A program made the position numbers and the translations under genes. The notes beneath the pieces are model-generated. The model saw nothing but the letters and a program-made list of their open reading frames with translations. It was not told the DNA's origin and made no database searches. Below, in pieces: positions 35,366-47,600 of a stretch of DNA of 64,000 nucleotides (the first letter of the stretch is position 1; each line of letters opens with the position of its first letter). Origin of the DNA: Actinomortierella ambigua (Eukaryota; Mortierellomycota; Mortierellomycetes; Mortierellales; Mortierellaceae); contig JAAAJB010000064.1 in NCBI GenBank assembly GCA_016098155.1, forward strand, positions 25,061 through 89,060. The letters are read 5' to 3'.

Positions 35366-38300
35366 TTACTGAGCTTTGACACTGTCGATGGCACTGCTGA
35401 CGGGTAGAGAGTCCAGGACCTGGCTCAACCTCTTTTCAATCAAGTCCTTACTAGACCTCCGTCCTTCCTCCTGAACCTCCTTCTGACGCTGGCTGGTGGT
35501 GGTGGTGGCGGTGGCGACGATAGTGGTAGCATTCTTCTCCTTTTGATCCATGGTCATCGACAAAGCCTTCTTCTCGTCGAAATCATCCTCGTCCTCAGCA
35601 GCGAGATCGTCCTCGGCCTCGTTCTCGCTACGGTCATCCTCGGCATTGTGTCCCTTGAGGATGCGAATGACAATCTTCATGATCATGGCGAGCCAATAGA
35701 CCATCAGGATCTGCAGCAAGCTCAGACCAAGCACCGGCAGCCAGGCGGTCTCGCGACAGTACCATTTCCCTTGCCAAATGTCAAACTCAAAGGGGATGGT
35801 CTCGTATGCGAGTGTGACAAACGACCAGAGAATATAACCATAGAGGTAATGGCGTGTATACATCCACGAGACCATAAACACGCCAAAGCAAACATCGCAG
35901 ACCCGATCGGGCACCTTGAGATACTTCATCGATTTCGAAAACGCGAGGATGATGTCCGACAGATCCATCGTCACAAAGACCGCGTTGCCAGCCAACCAAA
36001 AGTTGGAGATGATCGAACCAGAGATGAGCAGCAGTGTCACCGTGTGGTGCGCAAACAACGCCCAGAAATCCTTGCGCGGCGCCTCGACATGCAGGACAAA
36101 GATCTGTTGCAGCCAGAACGCAAACTGGACATAGTAGTACCAGACTGTGCGGTGTGGAAGTTCCGTCACCGGGTACGTGTCGAAAAATTTCTCTGGCTTG
36201 AACCAGAACCACCAGTTGTTCCAGACCTCTGAGTTGTACAGCACATACTAACAAGAGAGAGAGAGAGAGAGAGAGAGAAAAATGAAAGAATGAGGCGAGG
36301 TACTCTTGACATTTCAACCCCACAGAAAAAAAAAAGGTACCACAATAAACAGGTCCAAACGCAAAAGAGAGTTTTGGAGTTGTGATACTGGATTGTGGGA
36401 GGGAGGGGGGATACCCGTAAAAAAATTGGTCCGTCCAAGCTCACTCTGTCACTTTGGTTTGACTGCATCTCCATGTTTGCTGGTCAGTTTGCTTGAGGTG
36501 AAGGAAAGAACTACAAAGGGGAGAGAGGAGGGGAGGGAGGGAGGGAGGGAGGGAAGAGGAGAAGGTGGTGGTGGTGGTGGGGCGCATATGGCCCTTTTTC
36601 TTTTTGCCGGGTATTTTTGTTCCTGAACACGTCCGCGCACCCCTTCTATCCTGGCCAGCATCTCTTCCAACAAAGGGAGAGAGAAAGAGAGAAAGGGGCG
36701 TCGAGGAGTTGGAGAAGCATGGTGTAGTTTGCACAGATGAGGTGTGAACGTGTTTGTGTTCCGGTCGGCCCTTTTGGACGTGATTGCCTACCTCCCCCCA
36801 ACCCCGCAGGGGGAGGGGGGGGGTGAGGTGCAAGTTTGAACACCAAAAAAGCCGAATCCGGATAGGCGGGAAAACAGCCAAACAGCGTTAAGAACGCCGT
36901 GGTCGGTCATTGTGGTTGCCCTTTACTTTGAGTCTCGCCAGTGTGTTACTTGACTCCAATAGATCACAATGTGTCACAGAAGGGGGTGAGGTAGGGGGAG
37001 AGAAGCGGGCAGAGAGGGAGGTGAAGACGTGTTCGTTGTGCATGTCCAACTTGTGTCCAGCCAGTCCATTCTGTCTAGAGTTTTTGGGTTTTCCCAGCCC
37101 GGAGAGGAAGAATCCGAGCTCAGCCTGTGGAGTCTGGAGTGTCTGTCAACTTTTTTTCCCCGTATGCCTTTGTCCAACACTCACACATGGAAGAAATCAG
37201 GCCATATTCCTCTCCCTCTGTAATGAAAAAATTAAAGATGAGCTGGTATCGATTGTTGTGGGTGGGTGAATGTGTTTTGTGTGGTGTGCTGTGTTCAATC
37301 CTTCATTCCCAAGTTCCTTCCATAGTCCCTTCGATTGTGAGAATAAATGAGTGCGATAATCAAGAGTTTTTTGAAAGAGGGAAAAGAAAAAATGAAAAAA
37401 AGAGCCACTCTTACCATGCCGAGACTCCAGCTTGCAGTGTAGTAGATACAGACCCATCCTTCTTCCTGGAAGCGTGTGAGTTGGTGTTTGTTGTGGACAC
37501 GACGCCAGACAGCAATTGGCTTGAGCAAGAAACGCATGGTCGAGGCACGCAGCATGGTAAAGATGGCAATCCAGAACGAGATGAAGTACAAATCCGACCA
37601 GCCTTTGTGATACAATCCTGTCAACTCGTCACGATGCTGTAAGAACAAAAACTTTGCTGCCCATGGCAGTTCCAGCAAGTAGTGGCTTGTCAGCACAACG
37701 GCAATCCATGTCAGAGGTACGTCTAACACGGAGCAGTAGAAAGACAGAAAGAGAGAGCGAGCGAGAGAGAGAGAGAGATAGAGGGAGACAGTGTGTGTGC
37801 GTGTAAATGAGTTGTGGTTGTTAGAGTCAAGACAAGCGTATAGAGAAAGACTGGTAAAAGGCGTGGACCCAGGTCAATATAAAACCACAAGCTCCGTCGT
37901 CCTTGCTCCATCCTCTCCATGTCGCTTCTTCTCCTTTGGGTTCTCCCTTCCTGATCTTCGTTCCCGGTTGATTCTCCTCTCCGATAGAGTGAAATATGAA
38001 AATGAAAGGCACAGAGAATCTTTCTTTGTCAGCGTGGGTATGTCGGTTTGTTCCGTCAAATCGGTGTTGTGGCGGTGGTCTTCTCACAGGTACTTGATTA
38101 CGATCTGAAGGGGGTCTTTGTGCGGTGTTTCGAACTGTGTTTTTCTCTTGATGTCAGCGATCTCCAGCAGGGGAGAGGAGAGAAGGGGGGGGGGGCGGGC
38201 GTCTGGGCTTTTTCCTTCGCTTTTTTTTTCCAGAGACGATCTTCAGTCAGCAGCAGCAGCAGCGGCAGGGCTCTACAGCGTGGCTGTGAGGTGCGGGAGG

Positions 38301-39393
38301 AAGGAGAATTGCTGTCTCTTTTCTCTCTTGCATTGAGCGAGGCGGTGCTTCCTGTTCTGTAAGGGTAGCGCCATATGCAGGCGCATCAGCCAGGAGGGCT
38401 TTTTCCTATCCAGTGTTGTTGTCCTGAGCTCTTCTTCCTTGTGCAAAAGGCCATCCAGTGGCCTCCTGTTTCCGAGCCTTTCTCTCCCTCTTCTCTCTTA
38501 TTGATAGTATGGACATACCGATCTGATGCTCCACCATGAAGGACAGGGCGCTCTTCCTGCCATCGTCCAAGTAGACTGACTTGTGTTTGCTGTTGCGACG
38601 TTTGCTCTGGCCTACAGCTTGCCGTGATTTTGTTGTTGAGAAGGGCCGCCCTGACTTTTTGGTGGCTGTCTGGTTGGTGGGGATCATGGTACGGTTGGGG
38701 TAGTGTGAGCGAGCTGCTGGTGATTGACGGGCGATGGTTGGGGTGTCGTTCGGAGAGGAAGGAGAGCCGCCAAGGGTATATCCATGCAACGTCGTCGACT
38801 GCAAGGGTGAACACAGACGATCCTGCTGAGGCTGGTGCTCTGAGTGTTGTTGGCTGGGCGGCAGTGAGGAGTGAGTTGGAGGAGACGACAACAGTGACGA
38901 CGACGACGACGACACTGATGACGATGATGGTGGAGAGTACGGATTAGATGATGCTATTGATCCAGAAGTGATAAGAGAAAAAAAAGAAGAGGGAGGGATA
39001 AAAGAGAATGATGAGAGAAGGAAAAGAAAGAGAGAGAGAGAGAGAAAAAAAGAGGGAGACAATCCAGATGTGGGATAAAAACAAAGTTGTTCAGACGTTT
39101 TGAGCGACAGCAGGGCAAGGAGAGAACAAAAAAGAGAGAGAGAGAGCGAGAGAATGAGAGATAGAAAAAACAGGTTTCATTTCTTTTGTCCGGACACAGA
39201 CCGACAGTTATGGCAAAATAGAAGTACCTCCAAAAACAGTTTTTACGTTACCATCTCGTCCTTGTCGTCGTTGTCCATGAACAGCAGCAGGTTCAGCCTC
39301 TACTACTGCTGTGTAGCAAGACGATGAGGGTGATGGTGAAACCATGGACGCCTCTGCTCCCTGCTGGGGTAGGTACTGGATCGAGGTGAGCAT
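35366..39393 (-). CDS. LAG1: Ceramide synthase (LAG1/LAC1, TLC domain)
   Basis: ER multi-pass acyltransferase that N-acylates sphingoid bases. Exons (minus) 39393-39252, 38953-38519, 37722-37415 and 36247-35366 join in phase to 588 residues. The first two exons encode a Ser/Pro-rich N-terminus ending in LSFMVEHQI. Exon 3 has the first membrane segments (TWIAVVLTSHYLLELPWAAK, DLYFISFWIAIFTMLRA) and FQEEGWVCIYY. Exon 4 carries the Lag1 motif: the essential pair His362-His363 in FAHHTVTLLL, then VTMDLSDIILAFSK, then further hydrophobic helices. The cytosolic tail is very acidic (EDDRSENEAEDDL), as in fungal Lag1 proteins where it is phosphorylated. Introns 2 and 3 are long (796 and 1167 bp). The start exon is the least certain part; the core is firm. 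Confidence 0.87.
36252..36281. repeat. GA microsatellite at an intron acceptor
   Basis: Plus-strand (GA)n, so on the transcribed minus strand it is a (TC)n pyrimidine tract right before the TTAG acceptor of the last ceramide synthase exon. It doubles as the polypyrimidine tract of that intron. Confidence 0.75.
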
Positions 39394-40080
39394 CTCAGAT
39401 CTTGTTGCAGATAAGAAAGGAACAACGTGAGATGCGAAAAAGGAGCGAAACGGGACAGACCCTTTCTCACACTAGGTAGGTAGAGTGGAGGTGGAGCTGA
39501 CACACGCGTGAACCACGAGGGCCGAACCACGTTAGCGAAGGGCGACGGAGCACAGGCAGCCTGTGGAAAGACTCCAAGTGTGAAAGAGAGAGAGTGTGTG
39601 TATGAGAGAACGAAACGAGTGTCCAGGGGAGGGGAGAGAGAGGTGGAATGAAGAGAGACAGAGAGAGAGAGAAACAGTGAAAGAGTGAAAGAGAAAAAGA
39701 AGGAGGAAGAGAATGAGTTTGTTTTGTTTTTTTGCAGGGGGCTACGGAATGCGGTCGAGTTGTGGACAGATGTGGACCCCTGTTTAATCAGTCGGTTGGT
39801 TGAACAAGAAGGGGGAGGAGTGGTTGTTGCACCTCCTCCAAGCATGGCTGGCTGTGTCGATGATGTTGTTGTTGTCGTTGGTGTCTTTAGAATGTGCGCT
39901 GTACATGCTGACAAAAGGCGATTGTTGCCGTCTTTGGGACAGATGTTGCTTCGCCTGCGTGATGATGCACACTGCTCAAAGCGCAGTTGAATGTTCATCC
40001 ATGACATGGATAGTACCGAGGTATCCTGGCAAAGGTACCACCACAGACTGGCTACTGCTAGTCTACTGTTGCTGTCGTGT

Positions 40081-40131
<51 letters not shown>

Positions 40132-40760
40132 TTGCAAGCTCACTCACCATAGCGAGCTGGGTCCTTTTCCTTTGCACGCGCTAGAACTGGACAGCATTGG
40201 GGGGCCATGGCGTTCATTTGCCAAGAGAGGAGAGTTGTGGAGCTTGGCCACCAATACGGAGAAAATTGTTCCATCTCCAGGCGGAGATTCATGTGTTCCG
40301 CGTGCAAATTGCTGCGCGGATGAACACTTTTCCTTCGGGGTGTTTGCTTTTCACCCTCACCAAAACAGGACTATCCACACTGGACTATCTTTATTACGAG
40401 GAAAAAGTCGCCTCTACAAGCGTAGGGAAGGGCGGAGAGAATTAAGAGGGAGACAGCAGAGTGAGCCAGAAAATGTCATCGCACGGTCCATCCATCGATG
40501 CTAATAACGCAGCTAGGAAACTGAATGTGAATATTTGGACTCTGCCATTCACCAATGTGTACACGCCCCACCCCAAGCTAAAGAGATGCTAGGGGAGATG
40601 CCATCTTTTTTCGTTTTTACAACTGAGGACAATGCGTTGTCGCTCTTTATTGTCGCCGCGAAAAAAAAAAACCCAGGAAACTGGTGTCTATGTGAGGAGT
40701 GGGGTGAAAAAAAAGAACAAAATTAAAGAGGAAGGAGAAGGGTGGCTGAATGGTATTTCC
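39394..40760. other. Region between ceramide synthase start and transporter stop (both minus strand)
   Basis: Promoter and leader of the ceramide synthase plus the 3' UTR of the transporter. Contains a pure (GA)n tract at about 40087-40126. Open frames on both strands (for example 39303-40007 minus, 39800-40504 plus) are Ser/Thr- or Arg-rich, overlap each other and have no domain. Confidence 0.55.
40087..40126. repeat. (GA)n microsatellite, about 20 units
   Basis: Uninterrupted GA dinucleotide run in the ceramide synthase upstream region. Simple repeat; could act as a GAGA-type promoter tract but nothing proves this. Confidence 0.85.
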
Positions 40761-43403
40761 TTACGACTGCCAGGCATGTTGACCGCCGTAACGCTGTTGC
40801 TGTTGCTGGGACTTCCAGTCCGAAAGCCGCGCAACACCATCCGAGGACGAGGCCGTGAAGGGAAGACCTCCTCCCGGTCTTACTGACCATGTGCCCAGTA
40901 AGCCTCCACTGGCTCCAGCACTGCTGGATCTCCTTCCTCCCATCCTGAGCTTAAAGGGTCCTGCACCTTCGGAAGCACCACCACTACCGCCGCCTCCCTG
41001 TGTCTTTGAAGCATTCTTGGCCGAGTTGTACAGCCACAGTCCCCAAAAGGTCATGCACACGCCCGTCCACTGCGTCAGACCAAGTGTCTGACGGAAGTAG
41101 ATGATGCTCGCCACAATGACGATAATCCGCTTGATCAACGATGCAATCGAGTACGTGACAGGCGAAGTGAGCGACAGCACCGAAAAGGCAAAAATGTTTT
41201 GAAAGTAGTGCGACACGCCGTTCAAGAACAGCAGCCAGGCAGTGCCCGCAGTGCCCGAATGTGCCGATGCATGGTGTGATGACGCCGGAACCTCATCAGA
41301 GAAAAGCAGACCAAAGCCTTCCGCATACAGCCAGATGGGAACCATGCACATCGCCGCCATGGTCGACGAATAAAAGAGGATGTTGATCTTGTCCAGCTTT
41401 TGTGCGTTCTGGCCGCCTGTCGCCTCTTCCTCGCCGATAGCCTCCTTGTTGCCCAGTCCGCCTGTCGAGGATCCAGCCTTTGACTTTGAACTGAACAAAA
41501 TGCGCTTCGTAAACACGTTCTGGGTAACAAAGACCAAGCACGAGAGCAGTGCACAGATCAGACCGACCAGATTGTTAAACTCGAGCGACAGACGGCAGGC
41601 CAACATCACTCCTGCTGTCAGAGGGACGAGCGACAGATAGACCGACCGGCTATAGCTGGTTCCCAAAAGGAAGCGGTAGAACAGGACTGTGAAGAGTGGG
41701 GAGAGTGCCTACATCAGTGAAGGTGACAATCAAAAATAGCCAGGGGGAGAAAAAAAGATTAGAGTGTGAGAAAAATTTAAATAAATGGGTTTGGGTAACA
41801 CATACACAAACAACGTGCGCATATGAGAAGCAAGTACACGGCCAATGGTAGCAAACTGCGTGTTGCGGATGAACACAAAGATACTGCCAGAAAAAAATTG
41901 TGCATTTACCTTGATTGTGTGCACCACGCTGAGAGGTACACGACTAATTGCATAGCTGGAAAATACATGCCCGACCACCTGGAAGCCAACAAGGGGTGCT
42001 GTCATCTGGATGATACCGATGGTTGGGCGACGGATATCGGTGAGTCTCAGGACGCTGCTGGACAGGAAGCAGAAAAGCGACACAAACACGAACTGGATAA
42101 AGGTCAAGGTGATGGGGTATCGGAACTGGTTCATGATCTGCTTTCCAATGTTGTTGGTGACGGCCGAGGACAGGTACCACAGCAGACAGAGAGCCGGCAG
42201 TTTGGATGCCTTGTAAACCTTCTTAAACAGGCCGCTCAACGACCTTGAACGCGTGGCCACGCCAACGCCACCGCCACCGGATGAGGTAGGCAACGAGAAT
42301 GAGGCATCTCGCCGGTCATCGATGATGGTATTGACAGAGTGGATGGCATTGCTCAGCGAGTGGTTCAAGGACGGAGGGAGGATGGACGTGAGGCCGTGGA
42401 GGGCTGAGCGTGCATTCTTCTTTTGCTGCTCCTGTTGGTCATACAGGAGCTGTTCGTGCTCGCTCGCAAGCACCACTGGGGCGTAAGCCTGGGCTGGGGA
42501 GGCGAAAGTGGCCGATGAGTCTGCATATCCATAGGCCCCCTTTGCACTGTTGTTGTTGAGAGTGTGAATGTTGTTATTGTTGCTGTTAGCCGTAGGATAG
42601 CGTTCAGAGAGATAACTGGGCGGATGATTGGTCGACATTGTTCCATGACCATTTAAGCCTCTCTCCAGGGGCAGGGAGCTTAATGGCACTGCCGAGGACG
42701 ACGACGCATTCGCCGCGGGAGACGACGAGACAAAGCCACTAGTCCCTGTGCCTGGCGTGGTGGCACGAAAGGTTGGTGTCTGACCGAAGGGGCCGGCATT
42801 GACGTTGGTGTGGTGGTGGTGGACGTTGGTGCTGTTGGAAGCTGGAAAGGCGGAGGGGGAGGAAGAAAAAGAGGACGAGGAAGGGTCATTCGTGGTGGAG
42901 GGGAAGAGCGAGTCTGCGGTTGGGTTGGGGGAAGAGTCAAGGGAGGAAGCAATGATGCTCGGAACCGTTGATGCTGGCGTAGCAAAGAGTGCCGACGCTG
43001 ACGACGACTGGTGTGGGAGGGAGGGTTGATGGTGGTGTTGGACATGCACTCGGGATCCAGGGGACATGTTATCTGGGGGCGACGCAGTGCCTGAGGACGA
43101 GAAGGACGTCCTTGGTGTTGGCAATTGCTGAACATGGACCTGAAGAGGCGTGCTAGCACTGTCCGGTGGAGCCGTTGCCGCAACCGTTGCCGTTGGGGGA
43201 GGGGGTGCAGCCGTTGATGATGCGGGCAAACTAGAAACAGGCTGTGGTGGGGGAGGTTGTGTACTTGTGGTTTCGGACGAGGAGGTGGCTAGGGCCTCAA
43301 AAAGGGCCTCGGCGGCCTTTGCATTGCCAGACGATTGAGTGGGTGGGTAGTGGAAGGGAGACGCATGGCTGATGGGCACAGAGGCTGTTGCTGCAGACGC
43401 CAT
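40761..43403 (-). CDS. Triose-phosphate-transporter-family membrane protein, Sly41-like
   Basis: Multi-pass drug/metabolite-superfamily carrier (SLC35E/TPT family) of ER or Golgi type. Exons (minus) 43403-41910 and 41708-40761 give 813 residues. The carrier core starts only near residue 399 (LPALCLLWYLSSAVTNNIGK) and continues with YPITLTFIQFVFVSLFCFLS and APLVGFQVVGHVFSSYAISR. Splicing exactly restores the family signature VHTIK-ALSPLFTVLFYRFLLG. Then LVPLTAGVMLACRLSLEFNN, QNVFTKRILFSSKSK, LNGVSHYFQNIFAFSVLSLT and LIKRIIVIVASIIYFRQTL give about ten helices. The first 400 residues are Ser/Pro/Thr/Ala-rich and disordered, far longer than usual, with a Gly-rich loop and a Gln-rich C-terminal tail. 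Closest in style to yeast Sly41; the transported substrate is not readable. Confidence 0.85.
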
Positions 43404-44615
43404 GGCAATCTGGGACGATTAGGGACAGAGAGGGAGGTGGGGTGGACTGAATCGGGGCCGAATCGATTCTCGTTAGGATGAGCACTTGAATGAATGGATG
43501 GATGGATGAATGAGTGGACAGGAAGAAGAGCGATGAGAGATGATGATGATGAATATGATGATGATGACAGGACAATGAAAAGGAGAGGGGAGTCAGAGGA
43601 GAAGGAAAAGGGGGAGGGATGGGGGAGGCAGGAGGAAGGAGTGAAGGACAAGGACAAGGATAAGGGCCAGGTAATGAAATGGGACAATGGCAATAAAAAA
43701 ATAATAATGCAAAGATGAAAATAGAGAGAGAGGGGCGAGTGGGAGAAGAAGACAAGGACAGACTAGCCCAAAAATAGGCCTGGGGGGAGGGTAAGAACAC
43801 AGCAGCAGGGAAAGGGGAGTGATGGGAGAAGACCAAACGGCGGAGATCAATTCATTGCCCAAATCAAAGAGACAGAGACAGAGCTGATCCGGGTCCAACC
43901 AAGACATGGTACGCCACCAAGTAGTTTAGTTTGGAGAGTTTGGATGCAGAGAGAGAGAGAGAGAAAGAAAGACAAGAGTCAAGACAGGACAGAGAGAAAG
44001 AGAGAAAAGGCGTTTCTTGAGGCATAGCGTAGGTGATCAACGGCCTGGAGGGGCGAGATTGGATGCGACACGACCGTTCCTTCATTAGTGCTTCTCCACA
44101 ATCAGTATCTGTGAGATAAGCTACTCCTAACGGCCCAGCTCTTCTCCATCTCCCCCCTCTTCTTCCTCACTTGCAAACAGCTGCCCTTCTTTGGAGAGTG
44201 AGAGAGTGCTGAGAGAGAGAGAGAGAGAGTGGGTGAGAGAGCGGCAGAGGAGAGCGTGTGAGAGAGTGAGACACAAACATCCCATGCCATCCACTCCATC
44301 CTCCCCCTTCTCTCTTTGGTGTAATACTCACTGTCATTTGTTTGCTACCCTGCAGGGTGACAGCACGCACTCACTCACTCTCCACTCTCTCACTCTCTTT
44401 CTCCCTCCCGCCCCTCCCCCCCCCAATCCATCCTTCTTCACTCTCACTCCCCCCCCCTCCCCCGTCTGTGACAAGCCAGCTTCTTCCTTCCCTGTAGTAC
44501 TCCCTGACACAAACACGTTCTCTCCTCTCCCTCACCTCACTTGATTGCCTTGCTCCTTTTTTGTACAACACCCTTCCTACCCCAGTTGGCTTGCTTGCTC
44601 CATCTGATCCCTTTC
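43404..44615. other. Divergent promoter region (transporter and ATG4 locus)
   Basis: 1.2 kb between two divergent genes, crowded with purine or pyrimidine tracts: ATGGATGG and GATGATGAT repeats at 43490-43570, GAGA runs at 43950-43975 and 44212-44232, CT/poly-C runs at 44380-44465. No gene is supported; the open frames mirror these tracts. Confidence 0.6.
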
Positions 44616-47600
44616 ATGAACACTCTCTCCATTCAAACAGAGACGCGACGGGACACTGCTCCTTCATCGCCCTCCTCCTCTTCCTCTCCGTCTTCGCCTC
44701 CGCGCCCTACATTGACCAGAAGTCTGACCCATCAGTCGCACTGGCCTACCTCAATGTCCGACACCATCGCCATCCGCTCTCCGCTTCCTCGTCCAAACGG
44801 GTCGCCCCCACAGGACCTGCTTCCCATGCCACCACCACTCCCACTACAGCAACAGCAACAACAACAACGACAACAGCAACAACAACAGCAACAACAGCAA
44901 CAACAGCATCAACAACAACAGCAGCAGGAGCAACAACAAAGACAACAAGAGCACCGAGTGAGCATACCACGGCCCATGCACCAGCAACAGTCGCTGGTAC
45001 AACTGCCAGCACCACGCGAACAACAACGGTATCAACAGAGGCTCAGCAACAATAGCATGCATATCGATGGTGTTATTGCCAATATCGAGAATGAGCCAGC
45101 GACAACCGGCCACAGCCAGAGCCCCGCGTCGCCGCACATGATGCAGGTCCCTGGCTGTCCATCATTTCCACTACCACAAACACCACCACAACAACTGCAA
45201 CAACAACAACTACAACTTCAACAACCTGCTCCTCGACCTCACAGCATCTCCGACCACTCCTCTCCACAGCGTCCCTACCAACCAACCCCAACCTCGCCCT
45301 CGACCACTGCTGGCCCAAGCGCCGTTCCCGCTCTACGACCGCCTTACAGTTCTCGTCCAAACCAAACAGTCTCGTCTCTTGCTTCCCCCTCTCTGGCCTC
45401 TCCGTCCCTCGCTGCATCGGCATTTGCCGCTATCCACAAGGTCTACTCCTCCATGGAGGACGTTGGCTTTTGGTCTTCCCTTTATACCCAGCACTACGTT
45501 CACACGCGCCAATCCCACGAGACCAGCAGCTATAGCGACGGCATTGGCGGCAAGAACGATACCCAAAGCAGCAACAACAACAGCAGTAGCAACAGCAATA
45601 ACAATAGTGGCAACAGCGGCAGCAGTAGCAGGAGCGGAAACGATGAAAACTCGGGGAACAAGACCACAGTCAGCAACCACGGCTCCATCAAGGTATGGCA
45701 GGCACTCACAAAGACACCACCCAAGGATCCAGCTCATCAGTTCAGGTTTGAGCGGCTTCCCATCAAGGTATCCATGTCAACCACTGCGTCGTCGTCTTCT
45801 CTGAGCGATCAACCCTTTTCCATCGTCTTCTTCTTCACTGTCGAGTCATCCCCAGCGACGCTTTGGTTTCTCGAGTCTGCCTTCACACACTCGCGGACAT
45901 TGAACGAATCCATGGAGTTGATGGGCACTTTCGAACCCAATGACGCTGACGACCCATCCTCGTTTTACATTTACGAGACTCAACCACTCAGCCTTGCCGC
46001 GCCAACCTACGAGGACACCGTGCTGGACATCCATGTACAGAGTCCCACGGGGTCAATCTACGCTGCATATTCATACACCTTTGTCAAGGTGGCCACAAGC
46101 CCGCCACAACCAACGGCATCGGCCGCTGCTCCTACTTCTCCTCCGAGTTTGAACACCACTCTGCCGTCAAGGATGCAGACGAGTCCGCAGCAGCTCTCAC
46201 CGACCTGCGTAGATAGTGCCAAGAACAGCAACCCTGCATCACCCCTGCATCACCATCATCATCAGCCCAAAACACCAATCAGCTCTCCGACAGGTGATCC
46301 CTTTGATGGCCTGGATGACGAGGAGGTGCTCGCTGCCATTGGACACGATGTCCTGGAGGATGATTTGCTAGACGACCTAGAAACCGAGATTACGCCGCAG
46401 GAAACTGCAGGGGAGACTCTGCCCGACGAACCTGATGCAGGCGAGCATTTTATGCAGGCTACTTCTGAATTCTTCTCAAAGATGGGGTAGGTCGGAGGAT
46501 AAGAAAGAGGAAGAAGAAGATGAAGAAGAAAGACAAAAAAAAATCTGTATATGATGCCGTCACATGCAAAAGTCAGTGCCTGACACCTTTTTTTCTCCAC
46601 CTCCTACATTAGATACTGGCTCTACAATTCTCGTGTCGTACAATACATTGCAAGAGAGGACCGAAACCGAACCAAGACTGTCTTCCCAACAGATGATATC
46701 TGGATTTTAGGTGTTCGCTACGCATTTAATGGTAAGCTTGGCTGTTGAGCATTCAGGACCTATACAGATTTGCGCCTGTGTATGTACCTTTGGGACATAA
46801 ACCACAGACTAATCCATTTTCCATGCAACTTTAGAAGGCGAGCATGAATATGTAGTTCCCGCGCCGCCTCGCTCCAAGAAAGGGTCACTCTTCACCCTCG
46901 ATATCGGATCCAAGACACGTCGTGCACCTAGCATTCTTGGCTCAACACCGCATCACGCCAGCTCGCGCTCACCACCTGGAAGCATGCTTTCATTCGGTGC
47001 CAGTTCCGAAGAGAGCGCCAGCGGCACCATCAAACAGGAATCGGCATCAAACTCGCACAAGCGACTCACTCGTCCATTACTGATCGGCCAAGGATCTCTG
47101 ACAACCCAAACAGGAGCCGATGGTAAAACACCATCCAAGAGTCAGGACAAGAAGCTTGAGAAGGAGATTCTGAAGGAGCATGCACGTGAACGCAAGGTGG
47201 CGAAAGCAAAAGAAAAAGATCAAGAAAAGGAGCGCAAGGCTGTCGCCAAGGCGATCGAGAAGGAGGCTCTTGAGCGTGAGAAGGAACTGCTCAGAGAACA
47301 AAAGCTAGAACGGCAACGTCAGAGACAGCGGGAGAAGGAGTTGGAGAAGGAACGTCGGCAGCAGCAGCGGCACGAAAAGGGAGTCCAAAAGTCTTCGCAT
47401 ACTCAACATCCTCAACGGCACTACACGCAACATCATCTTGCAGAAAACACATCGCCCCACCTCCTCCCTCCTGTACCCGGTTCACCGCCTCCGCTTCACT
47501 CGCCTTTGTCATCTCCCGAATTGCGCCATCGGCCTCAAAACCCGAACCAACATCACAGCATCCACCATCTAGCTGTGAACCCTCCTGACCCAGTCGAGAA

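Noticed and set aside
37723..37920. Alternative first exon of the ceramide synthase starting MERMEQGRR
   Set aside because: It has no usable donor in phase with the exon at 37722, whereas the exon ending at 38519 joins perfectly to give HQIDVPLTW.
39303..40007. 234-codon minus-strand frame upstream of the ceramide synthase
   Set aside because: Overlaps the real first exon in another frame, is Ser/Phe-rich from GA tracts and has no domain.
44746..45137. Minus-strand Leu/Val-rich frames resembling membrane segments
   Set aside because: Poly-Leu and poly-Val arise from reading the CAA/CAG glutamine tract on the opposite strand.
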